This document shows, piece by piece, positions 24,057 through 32,099 of a stretch of DNA of 39,238 nt. The stretch lies in contig SUYI01000007.1 in the NCBI GenBank assembly GCA_015060485.1, positions 1 to 39,238 of the forward strand, written 5' to 3'. Below the pieces are notes generated by a model. That model did not search any database. It was not told where the DNA came from and worked only from the letters and a program-made list of their open reading frames with translations. This DNA comes from Prevotella sp. (lineage in GTDB: Bacteria; Bacteroidota; Bacteroidia; Bacteroidales; Bacteroidaceae). Position 1 is the first letter of the stretch. Each line of letters opens with the position of its first letter. The position numbers were made by a program, and so were the translations under genes.

Positions 24057-25107
24057 GGTTATTGTCGTTTTTTGTTTTTGTTAATACTATTTTTGAATAA
24101 TATGTCTTTCCGTCATCACTAACACCTCGTTGCCACGAATAGTTATCGTAGTATGAGAGTTCCAAACGGCGCTGTACCTGTTGCAGGCCGATTCCGTGTC
24201 CGCTATGGTCGCCAGCCGTCTTGGGGTGGTTCGAATTTCGAATGTCACACACGATTTGGTGTTCGTCGGCCTCTAATGTAATGTGAATGAACGAAGGCTC
24301 GATGGGGCTGACACCATGCTTGAAGGCATTCTCGATAAGTGAGATGAACAGCATCGGTGCTATTTCTAAATTCGAATTAGCAACATCGAATCGGGAGGTT
24401 ACCTCTACAGATTGGGGTAGTCGGATGCGCATCAAGTTGATGTAGTTCTGAAGGAACTCCATCTCGTCCTTCAGGGGGACGGTGGGTTGTTGATAGTCGT
24501 ACAGAATGTGGCGTAGCATCTTCGACAGTTCCTGAATAGCTTCTTGAGCCTTGGGGGCATCAAAAGCGGTGAGCGCATAGATGTTGTTTAGCGTGTTCAA
24601 TAGGAAGTGTGGGTTAATCTGGTTACGCAGATTGCTTAGTTCCGCATGAGCCTTGGCATTCTCTGCGTTCTTGATGGCTTCATCTGCCCACATCCATTGT
24701 TGTGCCAGTTTCAGACAGGTCGCAGCTGTGGCAAAAATCATGAAGTTGATGATGTCACGTACTACGTATAGAAATGCATCGAGTCCGTCTGGTATTCGAT
24801 AGAAAGCGGGATTGGGTGGAAAAACCTCATTGGTGAAGTCCATCCAAAAGTGCAGTATAACGGTAAAGGTGATGATCATCGCCAAATTGATCATCAGAAA
24901 GTAGCGGTGTTTGCCAGCAACGAAGTAGCGAGGTGTCAGCCACTTATAGTTGGCGTAGAATACCACCATCATCAACAGAGACGGCATGCAGTTCATCAGA
25001 TAATGTAGCATGGAGGCGCCTGTTCCTCTCATGTACTGCATGGGCGACAGGAACATGAAAGCCCAGAATGCCACATGCAAGAAAACCTTCAGTCGTTTTT
25101 TTATCAT
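24046..25107 (-). CDS. LytS/YehU-type sensor histidine kinase
   Basis: The 353-residue kinase has four hydrophobic segments in the N-terminal half (about 8-22, 35-55, 75-95, 120-140), then the HisK motif LRNQINPHFLLNTLNNIYAL with the phospho-accepting His, and a catalytic domain with ISLIENAFKHGVSP (N box) and GHGIGLQQVQRRL (G box). It phosphorylates the LytTR regulator encoded directly after. It has no recognisable extracellular ligand domain, so the signal may be sensed within the membrane, for instance the efflux substrate or envelope stress. It follows the ABC permease gene after a 47-bp gap. Confidence 0.94.
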   Translation of the reverse strand: MIKKRLKVFLHVAFWAFMFLSPMQYMRGTGASMLHYLMNCMPSLLMMVVFYANYKWLTPRYFVAGKHRYFLMINLAMIITFTVILHFWMDFTNEVFPPNPAFYRIPDGLDAFLYVVRDIINFMIFATAATCLKLAQQWMWADEAIKNAENAKAHAELSNLRNQINPHFLLNTLNNIYALTAFDAPKAQEAIQELSKMLRHILYDYQQPTVPLKDEMEFLQNYINLMRIRLPQSVEVTSRFDVANSNLEIAPMLFISLIENAFKHGVSPIEPSFIHITLEADEHQIVCDIRNSNHPKTAGDHSGHGIGLQQVQRRLELSYYDNYSWQRGVSDDGKTYYSKIVLTKTKNDNNHDY

Positions 25108-25120
25108 AGCATTATCTGCC

Positions 25121-25147
25121 TATAACTTCTTTAACTCCTATTACCCT
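25121..25147 (-). repeat. 9-mer array in the gap before the sensor kinase
   Basis: Three 9-bp units on plus (TATAACTTC, TTTAACTCC, TATTACCCT) share TTAC/TAAC in the middle. This is weaker than the 7-mer arrays, but it lies in the same kind of place: a gap between two genes of one operon. Confidence 0.4.
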
Positions 25148-25154
25148 CTCATGC

Positions 25155-26372
25155 TTACTCGTGGCGGATAGCCTCAATGGGATCCATGTTGGCTGCTTTC
25201 TGGGCTGGGATGTAGCCAAATAGCACACCAATGCACACACACACGAAGAATGAGACGTAGATGCTCCATGCGGGAACGCTCGACGGCATTCCGAAGGAGC
25301 CTAGGAATGCACTGGCCGAACAGCCCACGAGAATGCCTATCAGTCCTCCCGTGACGCTGATGAGTACCGATTCTATCAGGAACTGTAGCGAGATGACTGG
25401 TCCTGTGGCTCCTACGGCCATTCGCAGACCGATTTCCTTGGTACGTTCTGTTACTGATACGAGCATGATATTCATGATGCCGATACCTGCCACCAACAGC
25501 GAGAATGCCGCTGCTACGACGAGGATGAGCGTCACTGTGTCCATGGTCGACGACATGGTTTCCATCATCTCAGCCTGTGAACGGATGGTGAAGTCATCGT
25601 CGACGCCGTCTTTCAGCTTGTGGTTGTCGCGCAACATTTGTGTCAGTTCCTCAATGGCGGCGTCCGACAGCTCTTCCGTAAGCGCCGAACAGACGATGCT
25701 CGAGAACCAGGTCTGTGCGGCAATACGTTTCATGACGGTGGTGTAGGGAGCGATGACGACATTATCCTGGTCCATACCCCATGAGTTGTATCCTTTTGAT
25801 TTCAGCACACCCACAATGCGCATGGGGATGCTTTTGAAGCGGATGGTCTTACCAATAGGATCGGTATGCTCACCAAATAGTTCCTTGACGATGGTGGCAC
25901 CTACGACACACACCTTGGCGGCCTTCTTGATGTCCTCCTCGGTGAAACACTCGCCCTCCTCCACATTCCATTGTTTGATATCCAGATATTCTACTGACTC
26001 ACCATACATCGAAGTATTCGTATTGTTGTTGCCGTAGATGGCCTGTCCTGATGCTGTGACTTCAGGCGATACCTTCGTCACGAATTTCTTCTCACGCATG
26101 ATGCGCTCGTAGTCGGCCATTTTCAGCGTCTGCATCGCCGACGGGTCTTGGCGTACACCACCACGCATGTCGGCTCCCGGACGGATGGTCAACAGGTTGG
26201 TGCCCATTGTCGACAGTTCCTTGCGGATGCTTTCTTTCGAGCCTTGTCCGATAGCCATCATGATGATGACCGCTGCCACACCGATGATGATACCCAGCAT
26301 CGAGAGGAACGATCGCATCTTGTTGTTGGCGACGGCCTTCAGACTAACCTTAAATAAATTGAGAATATTCAT
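25155..26372 (-). CDS. MacB-like ABC transporter permease
   Basis: This 405-residue permease of the FtsX/MacB type has an N-terminal membrane helix (about 20-40, MLGIIIGVAAVIIMMAIGQG), a large periplasmic region (about 45-275) and three C-terminal helices (about 278-305, 325-355, 365-390). The conserved end EIGLRMAVGAT and GYIPAQKAANMDPIEAIRHE is present. It works with the separately encoded ATPase, the HlyD-type adaptor and TolC as a tripartite pump across both membranes. In MacB itself the ATPase and permease are fused; here they are two genes. Confidence 0.95.
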   Translation of the reverse strand: MNILNLFKVSLKAVANNKMRSFLSMLGIIIGVAAVIIMMAIGQGSKESIRKELSTMGTNLLTIRPGADMRGGVRQDPSAMQTLKMADYERIMREKKFVTKVSPEVTASGQAIYGNNNTNTSMYGESVEYLDIKQWNVEEGECFTEEDIKKAAKVCVVGATIVKELFGEHTDPIGKTIRFKSIPMRIVGVLKSKGYNSWGMDQDNVVIAPYTTVMKRIAAQTWFSSIVCSALTEELSDAAIEELTQMLRDNHKLKDGVDDDFTIRSQAEMMETMSSTMDTVTLILVVAAAFSLLVAGIGIMNIMLVSVTERTKEIGLRMAVGATGPVISLQFLIESVLISVTGGLIGILVGCSASAFLGSFGMPSSVPAWSIYVSFFVCVCIGVLFGYIPAQKAANMDPIEAIRHE

Positions 26373-26407
26373 CTCTTAATTCTTAATTCTTAACTCTTAA
26401 TTCTTAA
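26373..26407 (-). repeat. Heptamer array, (TTAAGAA/TTAAGAG) x5
   Basis: Five tandem 7-mers fill nearly the whole 38-bp gap between ATPase stop and permease ATG. On minus the last unit TTAAGAG abuts the ATG. The unit matches the array at 16490-16517, 10 kb away. Confidence 0.92.
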
Positions 26408-26410
26408 CTA

Positions 26411-27166
26411 TCAATCGTCCTGTGGGGCTGGTAGCTTGGCCAGTGCCTCTGCCGCCGACTTGATGTTTGTGTTGATGGTGTCTTCGCGGATTTTTCCGTC
26501 GCGCAGGTTGATGTTGCGCGAGGCATATTCCGCTATCTCGGGGTTGTGGGTCACGAAGATGATGGTATGGCCCTGTTTGTACAACTCCTGAAAGAGTACC
26601 AGCATCTCGAATGAAGTACGCGTATCCAAGTTACCTGTTGCCTCGTCGGCCAATAGCACGGCGGGATCGTTTACCAGGGCGCGGGCAATGGCGACACGTT
26701 GCATCTGACCACCCGACATCTGGTTCGACTTGTGATACATTCGGTCGGCAAGTCCTACGGCTTCCAGGGCCTTGGTGGCTTTCTCGCGACGCTCAGAGGC
26801 TGAAACTTCAGAGTTGTACATCAGCGGCAGCTCTACGTTCTCCAGGGCCGTGGTCTTTGGCAACAGGTTATAGCTTTGGAACACAAAGCCGATTTTCCTG
26901 TTGCGCAGACGCGCACGCTTGGTCTTCGACATCGAGCGCACGCTGATGCCGTCCAGGAAGTACTCTCCGCTGGTAGGAGTGTCGAGGCAGCCCAATTGGT
27001 TGAGTAATGTCGACTTTCCCGATCCCGAAGTACCTTGGATGGTAACGAACTCACCCTCGTAAATCTTGAACGAGACGCCTCGCAGGGCTTTTACGGTCTC
27101 AGAACCCACCTGGAAGTATCGCTTCACATTTTGAAGTTCTATGACTACTTTTCTATTATCGTCCAT
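26411..27166 (-). CDS. ABC transporter ATP-binding protein, MacB/LolD type
   Basis: The 251-residue ATPase powers the pump with the downstream permease. Walker A is GTSGSGKSTLLNQLG (about 44-58), the Q-loop GFVFQSYNLLPKTTALENVE, the signature MSGGQMQRVAIARAL, Walker B VLLADEATGNLD and the H-loop TIIFVTHNPEIA. It lies between the adaptor gene and the permease gene, both separated by heptamer-filled gaps. Confidence 0.95.
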   Translation of the reverse strand: MDDNRKVVIELQNVKRYFQVGSETVKALRGVSFKIYEGEFVTIQGTSGSGKSTLLNQLGCLDTPTSGEYFLDGISVRSMSKTKRARLRNRKIGFVFQSYNLLPKTTALENVELPLMYNSEVSASERREKATKALEAVGLADRMYHKSNQMSGGQMQRVAIARALVNDPAVLLADEATGNLDTRTSFEMLVLFQELYKQGHTIIFVTHNPEIAEYASRNINLRDGKIREDTINTNIKSAAEALAKLPAPQDD

Positions 27167-27201
27167 AGTTCTTAGTTCTTTCGTCTTACCTCGGACATCT
27201 T
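27167..27201 (-). repeat. Degenerate heptamer array before the ATPase gene
   Basis: Units of 7 (AGTTCTT twice, then TCGTCTT, ACCTCGG, ACATCTT on plus) fill the gap and include the first two bases of the adaptor stop codon. The two units next to the ATG are perfect; the others have decayed. Confidence 0.7.
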
Positions 27202-28396
27202 ACTTTTTGGAGGCCTGTCCGTTGCTGTTCTGTTTGTTGTTCCTCGGACGCGGCATGAATGGGTTCTGGGCTTGCTGACCCGCCTCTTCCGTCTCTCCAC
27301 CGCTCAGTTTGAAGTCGACGAGCACTTCCGTACCTTCGTTGATGCCGCTTAGGATTTCCGTCATGATACCGTTTGTAGTTCCTGTTTCCACAGCGTGAGC
27401 TTTGAAGGTGTTACCCTCCAGCGTCCATACTTTGACAGGTGCCTCTATATCTTCAATCTTCTGTTCCTTCGAGAGCAGCGCCTCGTTTGGTACGAAGCGG
27501 AATGCCTTGGCGGGAGCAGCCAGCACGTTGTTCTTCTCCAGCGTGAAGATGGTGACGTTGGCTGTCAGACCGGGCTTCAGTTTCAGGTCCTTATTGGGAG
27601 CGCTGATCACGACTTCATAGGTTACCACATTGCTCTCTGTGGTGGCCTGCTGGCGCACTTGGGTGACTTCTCCGTCAAACTTGTCGTCAGGGAAGGCGTC
27701 GACGGTGAAGCTTACGCGCTGGCCTTCCTTGACGCCACCGATGTCAGCCTCGTCGATGTCGGCAATCACGCGCATGTCTGTCAGGTCCTGGGCAATGGTG
27801 AACAGCTCAGGGGTGTTGAACGAGGCGGCCACCGTCTGACCTTCCTCTACAGACTTCGACAATACCACGCCGTCGATGGGCGAGGTAATGGTGGCATAGC
27901 CCAGATTGGTCTGTGCCTTCTGCACGTTCTCCTTACTTGAGGCCACCGTCTGGCGGGCTTTGTCGTAGGTCAGCCGGGCGTTCTCATAGTCGTTGGCCGA
28001 AACGAGTCCCTTTTCGTATAGTGTCTGATACCTGTTGAAATTGGCCGTTTCGTAGTTCAGCGTGCTCTGTGCGCTCGACAGGTCTGCCTTGGCACGGTTC
28101 AGCTCGCTAATCAGATTGATCTTGTCGAGTTCGGCAATGACCTGCCCTTTCTTCACTACAGAGTTATAGTCTACATAGAGCTTGGCAACGATACCCGACA
28201 CCTGCGTACCCACGGTCACCGAGGTCACGGGTTCAATAGTTCCCGTTGCTGTAATCGAGGTGTGGATGTCTTGTTTCTCGACTTTGGCAGTCTCAAATTC
28301 TACCTTTGATTCTTTTTTACCACCCGGCAGTAGCCAGATGACGAGGGCCACGAGCACAACGGCTCCAATGCCCATCCATAGTTTCTTGTTCTTCAT
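27200..28396 (-). CDS. MacA/HlyD-family periplasmic adaptor of efflux pump
   Basis: The 398-residue adaptor bridges inner-membrane ABC components and TolC. It has an N-terminal membrane anchor (KLWMGIGAVVLVALVIWLLP, about 4-23), a biotinyl-lipoyl-like part (SVTVGTQVSGIVAKLYVDYN), a helical hairpin (about 95-155), and beta-barrel domains (ATITSPIDGVVLSKSVEEGQ and following). The Asn/Gln-rich tail after about 370 is low complexity. Gene order tolC, adaptor, ATPase, permease matches MacAB-TolC type pumps, which export macrolides, peptides or lipids; the substrate is unknown here. Confidence 0.94.
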   Translation of the reverse strand: MKNKKLWMGIGAVVLVALVIWLLPGGKKESKVEFETAKVEKQDIHTSITATGTIEPVTSVTVGTQVSGIVAKLYVDYNSVVKKGQVIAELDKINLISELNRAKADLSSAQSTLNYETANFNRYQTLYEKGLVSANDYENARLTYDKARQTVASSKENVQKAQTNLGYATITSPIDGVVLSKSVEEGQTVAASFNTPELFTIAQDLTDMRVIADIDEADIGGVKEGQRVSFTVDAFPDDKFDGEVTQVRQQATTESNVVTYEVVISAPNKDLKLKPGLTANVTIFTLEKNNVLAAPAKAFRFVPNEALLSKEQKIEDIEAPVKVWTLEGNTFKAHAVETGTTNGIMTEILSGINEGTEVLVDFKLSGGETEEAGQQAQNPFMPRPRNNKQNSNGQASKK

Positions 28397-28407
28397 ATCT
28401 CGTTTTT

Positions 28408-28442
28408 CTTTAATCTTTAACCTTAAACCATTAACCCTAAAT
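28408..28442 (-). repeat. Heptamer array before the adaptor gene
   Basis: Five 7-mers on plus (CTTTAAT, CTTTAAC, CTTAAAC, CATTAAC, CCTAAAT), all with the pattern C-x-x-x-A-A-x, fill the gap and overlap the tolC stop codon. Confidence 0.8.
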
Positions 28443-29774
28443 CTTCAGCGTCTCTCCCTGATAGAACTTCAGTAGTTGTAGCGAATAAATAGTGAGATAT
28501 TTCGACTGCAACATACTCTGTTGGGCCGTGAGTAGCTTGTCCTTGCCAGTCAGCAACTCGACGATGTTCTTCAGACCCAGGTTGAATTGCTCCTGCAACA
28601 GGTCGTACGAGGCCTGTTCGCTGTCTACGCTGGCCTTGGCCGAACGGAACTTCTGCTGGTTGTTGACAGCATCGAGCCAAAAGCCTTCAACGGTCGAATA
28701 GAGGTCTTTCTCCTCGGCCAGCAGGTCAGCACGGGCCTGTTCCTGGGCAATACGGGCCTTGTTGATGGCCGTCTTTGCCTTGCGACCGTCGACAATGGGA
28801 ATCGACACGCTCACGCCTGCCGACGCGTCGAAGTTGGTCTTCATCTGCTCGCCCCAGCCGTTGCTCGACATGCTGTTAGTCGAGGTTCCCACACCGCCAG
28901 TCATGTTTACGGTGGGCAGATGGCCGGCCTTGGCAACCTTCAACTGCAGGTTGCTCGACTCCACACTCAGCTGGGCATTTTGAATCTCAGGACGCTTCGT
29001 GAGTGCGGCCTCATAGACGGTCAACATGGCGGGAACCTCTGCCAGCGCCTGCTCGTCGGTTGTGACGGGGATGGCCACATCGAAGTCGGATGTGTCGGTA
29101 ATCTCCAACAATTGCTTCAGCTGCAGCTTGTAGTGCGATAGCGTGCTTTCCGACTCCACGAGGTTGTACTCGCTCGTAGCACGCTGGGCGGAGAGCTGGG
29201 CTAGGTCAGCTTTCGACATCTTGCCGACTGCTACCATCTGCTGTCCGCGCTCCTCATTCTTCTTGCTGGTTTCCAAGCTCTGGCGGTTCACCTCAATGGC
29301 TTCCGTCTGATACAGAATCTGGACGTAGAGCTTGGCGATGGCCTCCTGTATGGAGTTCGATGTTTCCAGGATGGTCAGTTCGGCCTGTTGCTCGCTAACC
29401 TTGCTCATTTTCAGGTTGTTGATGTTCTGGTTACCATTCCATACGGTCCACGAGCCGTTGACGCCATATGAACCATTATAGTAGGTCTTCTTCACGTCCG
29501 TAGTCACGGTGCCGTTGGTAACGGTCATTGTGCCGGCCGACGTCCAGGGCCGATAGCCCACGCTCTGATTGGTCGATGCCGAGAGGGTAGGCAGGAGTGC
29601 TGCCTGCGACTGCTTTCTGTCTTCTGTGGCTCCTTGCTTTCTCAGCTTAGCCTGAAGCAGGGTGATGTTGTTCTCCAAGGCATAGCTGATGCAGTCGTCC
29701 AGCGTCCACTTCTTCTGAGCGTGTACGCCGAGCGTCATCATAGCTGCCAAGGCAATAATAATCTTCTTTCTCAT
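28437..29774 (-). CDS. TolC-family outer membrane efflux protein
   Basis: The 445-residue protein starts with a signal peptide (MRKKIIIALAAMMTLGVHAQ) and has the TolC duplication: two long helical segments with LDDCISYALENNITLLQAKL in repeat one, and KRPEIQNAQLSVESSNLQLK plus NLGLKNIVELLTGKDKLLTA near the end. It forms the outer-membrane channel for the pump encoded downstream. It is the first gene of the operon and has a full promoter. Confidence 0.94.
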   Translation of the reverse strand: MRKKIIIALAAMMTLGVHAQKKWTLDDCISYALENNITLLQAKLRKQGATEDRKQSQAALLPTLSASTNQSVGYRPWTSAGTMTVTNGTVTTDVKKTYYNGSYGVNGSWTVWNGNQNINNLKMSKVSEQQAELTILETSNSIQEAIAKLYVQILYQTEAIEVNRQSLETSKKNEERGQQMVAVGKMSKADLAQLSAQRATSEYNLVESESTLSHYKLQLKQLLEITDTSDFDVAIPVTTDEQALAEVPAMLTVYEAALTKRPEIQNAQLSVESSNLQLKVAKAGHLPTVNMTGGVGTSTNSMSSNGWGEQMKTNFDASAGVSVSIPIVDGRKAKTAINKARIAQEQARADLLAEEKDLYSTVEGFWLDAVNNQQKFRSAKASVDSEQASYDLLQEQFNLGLKNIVELLTGKDKLLTAQQSMLQSKYLTIYSLQLLKFYQGETLKI

Positions 29775-29832
29775 ATACCTTATAATATAATAATGGGCCT
29801 CAAATGAACCCTATTTGTTGTTTTTGTCGATG

Positions 29833-29864
29833 CAAAGATAGATATTATCGATGAATTGACCAAA
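29833..29864 (-). promoter_or_regulatory. Promoter for the tolC-to-epsC operon
   Basis: On minus, TTTG (29864-29861), a 20-nt spacer and TATCTTTG (29840-29833). The leader to tolC is about 55 nt. Confidence 0.78.
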
Positions 29865-29893
29865 TCTTTTGGATGATTTATTGCCGTTAGTAG

Positions 29894-29930
29894 AAAAAAA
29901 ACAGGAAATACTCGATGAAATTTCCTGTTT
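29894..29930 (-). terminator. Terminator after dedA
   Basis: Perfect 11-bp stem AAACAGGAAAT/ATTTCCTGTTT with a 10-nt loop. On minus it is followed by at least seven T. It ends the glnS-TPR-dedA run and separates it from the tolC promoter. Confidence 0.9.
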
Positions 29931-29960
29931 TAACGGTGTTTTAATGCTATTTTGTGCCCT

Positions 29961-30590
29961 TTATGCCGTTTTTTTCTTCTTCAGGTAAGTTTTGACGACG
30001 AACCAGACGATTCCTGCGATGACTAAGGCCAGGATGATGAGTTTGATGTATTCGGCATACTCGCTGATTTTGTCGTTCAGCTGGTCTTCGGGAACGATGG
30101 TGTGCAGATACCATCCCAGTCCGGCCAAGATAGCGTGCCAGCACCCGGCACCGATGGTGGTGTATAGCAGGAACTTCCAGTAGTTCATTCGTGCCAGTCC
30201 GGCAGGAATCGATATCAGGTGGCGGATGCCGGGAATCAGTCGTCCGGTCAGTGTGGCCACAATGCCGTGCTCGTCGAAGTAGCGTTCGCTTTTCTCGACC
30301 TTCTCTTGGTTAAGCAGACACATCTTGCCCCACTTGCTGTTGGCGAACTTATAGATGACGGGTCGCCCCACGTAGAGTGCCACGACATAGTTGATCGAGG
30401 CTCCAAGGTCGGCGCCGATGGTGGCAAACAGGATGACCAGCCACACGTCCAGCTGTCCGCTGGCGGCATGATATGCTGCCGGGGTTACTACGAATTCGGA
30501 GGGCACGGGCACCACGGTACTTTCCAACAGCATCAGAAACAGAATGGTGCCATAGTTCAGATTGCCTAAGAGGGTTGTTATGAAGTTCAT
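29961..30590 (-). CDS. DedA-family membrane protein
   Basis: The 209-residue protein has four to five hydrophobic segments and DedA family motifs: LESTVVPVPSEFVV near the N-terminus (the E-x3-P-x-P part) and GRLIPGIRHLISIPAGLARM in the middle, the conserved region with Gly-Arg-x-x-Pro-Gly-x-Arg. DedA proteins are thought to help membrane lipid carriers move across the inner membrane and to support proton balance. It lies last in a minus-strand run after a TPR gene and ends before a strong terminator. Confidence 0.94.
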   Translation of the reverse strand: MNFITTLLGNLNYGTILFLMLLESTVVPVPSEFVVTPAAYHAASGQLDVWLVILFATIGADLGASINYVVALYVGRPVIYKFANSKWGKMCLLNQEKVEKSERYFDEHGIVATLTGRLIPGIRHLISIPAGLARMNYWKFLLYTTIGAGCWHAILAGLGWYLHTIVPEDQLNDKISEYAEYIKLIILALVIAGIVWFVVKTYLKKKKTA

Positions 30591-30597
30591 TTTTTTT

Positions 30598-30621
30598 TCG
30601 TTATCTCGTTATTCTGTCATT
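30598..30621 (-). repeat. Octamer array before dedA, about 3 units
   Basis: On plus TCGTTATC, TCGTTATT and CTGTCATT follow one another; on minus the middle unit is AATAACGA. The array overlaps the stop codon of the TPR gene and reaches to within 8 bp of the dedA ATG. The unit is the same as in the array at 36558-36621. Confidence 0.75.
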
Positions 30622-32056
30622 CCGGATTGATGTGGAGCCGTTGTTCCATGTATGAAACGTATTCTCTGACCGGTGTGGCTACTGGAAACAGGCACGACAG
30701 CACGCTCTGGGCCTCTTTCGGGTCTTGCTCGACAGCCAGACGCAGATATTTCATAAACTCGTCGCTGCGCCCCAGGTCATAGCAACACAACGCCATGTAG
30801 GCATTGCCGCTCTTGTAGTCGGGGTAGTATTCACGAACCATCGAGAAGAACTTCAGCAGCATTTGGTAGCAGGCCTGCGTATAGCGGTTGTCGTAAAGCG
30901 ACACGATGATGCGCAACATGATGGCCGGCTGGTTGTCTTCACTCTTCATGATAGCCATCTTAAAGGCTTCCTCGGCCTTGTTCACCTGGTCGTTCTGCAG
31001 CAGGATGTGTCCCCTGACCACCAGCATGTCGGTATGGTCGCAGGGCAGCGTCTCGGTCTTGTCCAGCATCTTCAAGGCCTGATTCACCTGATGCATGGCT
31101 CCGTAGCAGAATGCCAGCTCCTGGTAGATGCTGGCCAGCAGCGGTGAGTCTTTAGGGGCCACGGCCAGCGCCATTCTGAGCAAGGGCAGCGCTTCTTCGT
31201 TGCGGTTCATGTTGACCAGACAGACGCCTTGGTGCAACAGTCCGAACTCGTCCTCGGGTTCCAGCTCACTATACATCTTAAAGTATTTCAGCGCCTCTTC
31301 GTAGTTGCCCAGGCGGAACAGTCCACTGGCCTTGCTGCTGACGGCATCGGGGTCTTTGGGGTCGATGGCGATGGCAAACTCCGAACTGGTAATGGCGTTC
31401 GAGTAGTCTTCGTTCATGAACTGCGCCGAGGCCAGCGCGTTCCAATATTGCTTGGAGTAGGGGTGCTGGTCAATGAGCTCGTTGAAGATGCGCTCGGAAT
31501 CCTCGTACTTGCCCAGTCCGAACAGCGTGCGGGCCATCAGTTCCTTGAAGTCTTCACTCTCGTCGCCCCGCGAGCGCATCATCCATTCGTAGGCCTTCTC
31601 GCTCTGGCTGTAGTCTATGTACAGGTTGGCGCAGTCGCGCACGAAGTCTTCGTATTCGTCGGCGTCGACACTCTTGCCGTATTCACGCAGGTATTCGTCG
31701 GCTTCGTCGATGTCGCCACTGGCTATCTTGATTTCGGCCACCAGATAGTGGTAGTCTGGATCGTCGTGATTCTCAATGGCGTCGGCATACATCTCTGCTT
31801 CGACAATGTCGTCCTGCGCCAATGCCCGCCGGGCCATGAACACGTTGGGCAGGGTCGCCGTGGGGTACAGTTCCAGGGCACAGCGGATGGCCTCCTCGGC
31901 ATGGTCGTCGTCGTCCTTCCAGCCATAGTAGTCGGCGATGTCCACCAAGTCGTCGGCATCCATAAACGGGGTGCTGCCCGCATTTATGGATGCCTCGTAT
32001 CGTTCCAGCAAGTCTCGGAACTCCTCGCTCTTGAAATAATCCTCGTCTATATTCAA
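30617..32056 (-). CDS. Large TPR-repeat protein of unknown function
   Basis: The 479-residue protein has no signal peptide and is built almost entirely of about ten TPR-like helix pairs, for example LGKYEDSERIFNELIDQHPY, MNEDYSNAITSSEFAIAIDP and FRLGNYEEALKYFKMYSELE. It is very acidic at the N-terminus. The reading frame has no ATG at its start: it begins NIDEDYFKSEEF and the nearest candidate is TTG at 32056-32054, which is part of the last unit of a heptamer array. TTG is therefore the probable start, with an in-frame stop 33 bp upstream. It lies between glnS and dedA in one operon; TPR proteins act as scaffolds, and the partner is unknown. Confidence 0.88.
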   Translation of the reverse strand: MNIDEDYFKSEEFRDLLERYEASINAGSTPFMDADDLVDIADYYGWKDDDDHAEEAIRCALELYPTATLPNVFMARRALAQDDIVEAEMYADAIENHDDPDYHYLVAEIKIASGDIDEADEYLREYGKSVDADEYEDFVRDCANLYIDYSQSEKAYEWMMRSRGDESEDFKELMARTLFGLGKYEDSERIFNELIDQHPYSKQYWNALASAQFMNEDYSNAITSSEFAIAIDPKDPDAVSSKASGLFRLGNYEEALKYFKMYSELEPEDEFGLLHQGVCLVNMNRNEEALPLLRMALAVAPKDSPLLASIYQELAFCYGAMHQVNQALKMLDKTETLPCDHTDMLVVRGHILLQNDQVNKAEEAFKMAIMKSEDNQPAIMLRIIVSLYDNRYTQACYQMLLKFFSMVREYYPDYKSGNAYMALCCYDLGRSDEFMKYLRLAVEQDPKEAQSVLSCLFPVATPVREYVSYMEQRLHINPE

Positions 32057-32057
32057 A

Positions 32058-32085
32058 TTTGAAGTTTGAAGTTTGAAATTTGAAG
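32058..32085 (-). repeat. Heptamer array, (TTTGAAG/TTTGAAA) x4, before the TPR gene
   Basis: Four 7-mers fill most of the 43-bp gap after glnS. On minus the unit is CTTCAAA; the array continues one unit into the coding sequence so that the start codon TTG lies in its last, partly diverged unit. Confidence 0.88.
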
Positions 32086-32099
32086 TTTATGATTACTTC

